A stretch of DNA of 20,225 bases from CAYUUW01 sp964448005. Lineage in GTDB: Bacteria > Patescibacteriota > Gracilibacteria > UM-FILTER-43-11. The notes beneath the pieces are model-generated. The model was not told the DNA's origin. It did no database searches and worked only from the letters and a program-made list of their open reading frames with translations. Positions within the stretch are counted from its first letter, which is position 1. Every line of letters starts with the position of its first letter. Made by a program: the position numbers and the translations under genes. Below, one piece after another: positions 19,172 to 20,225 of this stretch. Location: the NCBI GenBank assembly GCA_964448005.1, contig CAYUUW010000023.1, positions 1 to 20,225 on the forward strand, written 5' to 3'.

Positions 19172-19206
19172 AACTCTTAACTCGTAACTCGTAACTCGTA
19201 ACTTTT
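19172..19206. repeat. heptamer array in the dnaK leader
   Basis: Five contiguous heptamers (AACTCTT, AACTCGT three times, AACTTTT) end six bases before the dnaK ATG, where a ribosome binding site would lie. GAGTTAA at 19155-19161 can pair with TTAACTC at 19177-19183. Confidence 0.85.
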
Positions 19207-19212
19207 AAAACA

Positions 19213-20187
19213 ATGGCCAAGATCATCGGAATCGACCTGGGCACGACCAATTCCTGCATCGCCGTGATGGAGGGCGGCGAACCGGTCGTCATCTCCAACG
19301 CCGAGGGCAATCGCACCACTCCTTCTATCGTGGCCGAAAAAGACGGCGAGCGGCTGGTGGGCGTGATCGCCAAGCGCCAATCGGTCACCAATCCCAAAAA
19401 CACTATTTTCTCCGCCAAGCGCTTCATTGGCCACAAATTGAGCGAAGTGGGGAACGAGGCCAAAATGATGCCCTACGAAACCCACGGCGGACAAAACGGC
19501 GAAGTGGAGATCAAAATGGGCGACAAGTGGTACAAGCCGGCGGAAATCTCCGCCCGAGTGCTGCAAAAGCTGAAGGCCGATGCCGAAGCCTACCTGGGGC
19601 AGCCTGTGACCGAAGCCGTGATCACCGTGCCCGCCTATTTCAACGATGCCCAGCGCCAAGCGACCAAAGATGCCGGCAAGATCGCCGGGCTGGAGGTGAA
19701 GCGCATCATCAATGAGCCTACGGCCGCCGCCTTGGCCTACGGACTGGACAAGAAAGGCAAGGAGATGAAGGTGGCCGTGTTCGATCTGGGAGGAGGAACC
19801 TTCGACGTTTCGATCCTGGAGCTGGGCGACGGCGTGTTCGAGGTGATCTCCACCAACGGAGACACGCACTTGGGCGGCGACGACTTCGACCAGGCCGTGA
19901 TGCACTGGCTGGTCGCCGAATTCAAGAAAACGGACGGGATCGACCTGAGCAAGGACCAGATGGCCCTCCAGCGACTGAAGGAGGCGGCCGAGAAAGCCAA
20001 GATCGAGCTCTCCTCCGCCCAGGAGACCGATGTGAACCTGCCGTTCATCACCGCCGATGCCAGCGGCCCCAAGCACATGAACCTCAAATTGAGCCGGGCC
20101 AAGCTGGAGGAGCTGGCGCACGACCTGATCGAGCGCACCAAGATTCCCTGCGAAAAAGCCCTGAAGGACGGCACAAACCAAAGCTGA
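19213..20187 (+). CDS. dnaK: DnaK (Hsp70) chaperone, 3' part missing in this window
   Basis: DnaK is the ATP-driven Hsp70 chaperone. Present are phosphate-1 GIDLGTTNSC (residues 6-15), NEPTAAALAYG (167-177), the phosphate-2 loop VFDLGGGTFDVS (189-200) and the GDTHLGGDDFD region (216-226). The frame stops at TGA 20185-20187 after 324 codons, following IPCEKALKD. A normal DnaK continues with IDEVxLVGG and a substrate-binding domain, about 600-640 residues in all. From about base 20170 the sequence no longer resembles DnaK in any frame. The window ends 38 bases after the stop, so a contig-edge artefact is likely, but a real truncation cannot be excluded. The gene is controlled by CIRCE. Confidence 0.9.
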   Translation: MAKIIGIDLGTTNSCIAVMEGGEPVVISNAEGNRTTPSIVAEKDGERLVGVIAKRQSVTNPKNTIFSAKRFIGHKLSEVGNEAKMMPYETHGGQNGEVEIKMGDKWYKPAEISARVLQKLKADAEAYLGQPVTEAVITVPAYFNDAQRQATKDAGKIAGLEVKRIINEPTAAALAYGLDKKGKEMKVAVFDLGGGTFDVSILELGDGVFEVISTNGDTHLGGDDFDQAVMHWLVAEFKKTDGIDLSKDQMALQRLKEAAEKAKIELSSAQETDVNLPFITADASGPKHMNLKLSRAKLEELAHDLIERTKIPCEKALKDGTNQS

Positions 20188-20225
20188 ATTGGAAAAGCGT
20201 TTGGCAGCTTGATGGTGGTTTGAAA

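Noticed and set aside
19177..20181. 334-codon minus-strand open frame opposite dnaK
   Set aside because: Antisense of conserved dnaK codons, without start signal or domain.

Overview
This is bacterial DNA read with the standard genetic code: TGA closes most genes. It is gene-dense, with genes on both strands in short runs. The contents are ordinary housekeeping genes (rsmA, a pcrA/uvrD-type helicase, rpsF-rpsR, yebC, grpE, dnaK, htrA, three intact tRNAs) mixed with unrecognised lipoproteins and small exported proteins. Several genes have no clear Shine-Dalgarno site, others have a strong one. No ssb lies between rpsF and rpsR, and short tandem and palindromic repeats are frequent. This would fit a candidate-phyla (Patescibacteria/CPR, perhaps Peregrinibacteria-like) genome, but that placement is a guess. 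The window probably starts and ends at contig edges: a gene is cut at base 1, and dnaK loses homology at about base 20170.

Layout. 1-1340: the start of a membrane protein (minus) and a coupled pair encoding a Cys-rich lipoprotein and a small secreted protein. 1342-6264: a helical protein with an internal domain duplication, rsmA (minus), a lipoprotein, an unrecognised protein with no normal start codon (minus), and an HExxH metalloprotease-like protein (minus). 6324-9323: the helicase and a REP-associated tyrosine transposase (RAYT) bracketed by near-identical palindromes. 9349-11912: rpsF-rpsR with a structured leader, yebC, and a patatin-like phospholipase (minus). 12071-13420: two tRNA-Arg genes with decayed partial copies, then an M14/AspA-like zinc hydrolase (minus) with a leader that can fold in two ways. 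13701-15369: htrA flanked by two copies of a modular terminator-like element, then a divergent-PAP2 protein (minus), a lipoprotein and a SIMPL-domain protein. 17557-18207: tRNA-Cys with a decayed copy, and a small membrane protein (minus). 18452-20225: grpE and dnaK. dnaK has a near-consensus promoter inside a CIRCE operator, so HrcA heat-shock control is likely.

The genes do not form one pathway. Two themes recur. One is envelope and protein quality control: HtrA, GrpE/DnaK, the SIMPL protein, four lipoproteins or lipoprotein candidates and the phospholipase. The other is small repeats next to or inside genes: heptamer arrays in rsmA, before tRNA-Cys and before dnaK; RAYT palindromes; palindromic insertions at tRNA genes; and the paired element around htrA. 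No CRISPR array, integrase, complete IS element or recognisable defence operon is visible.
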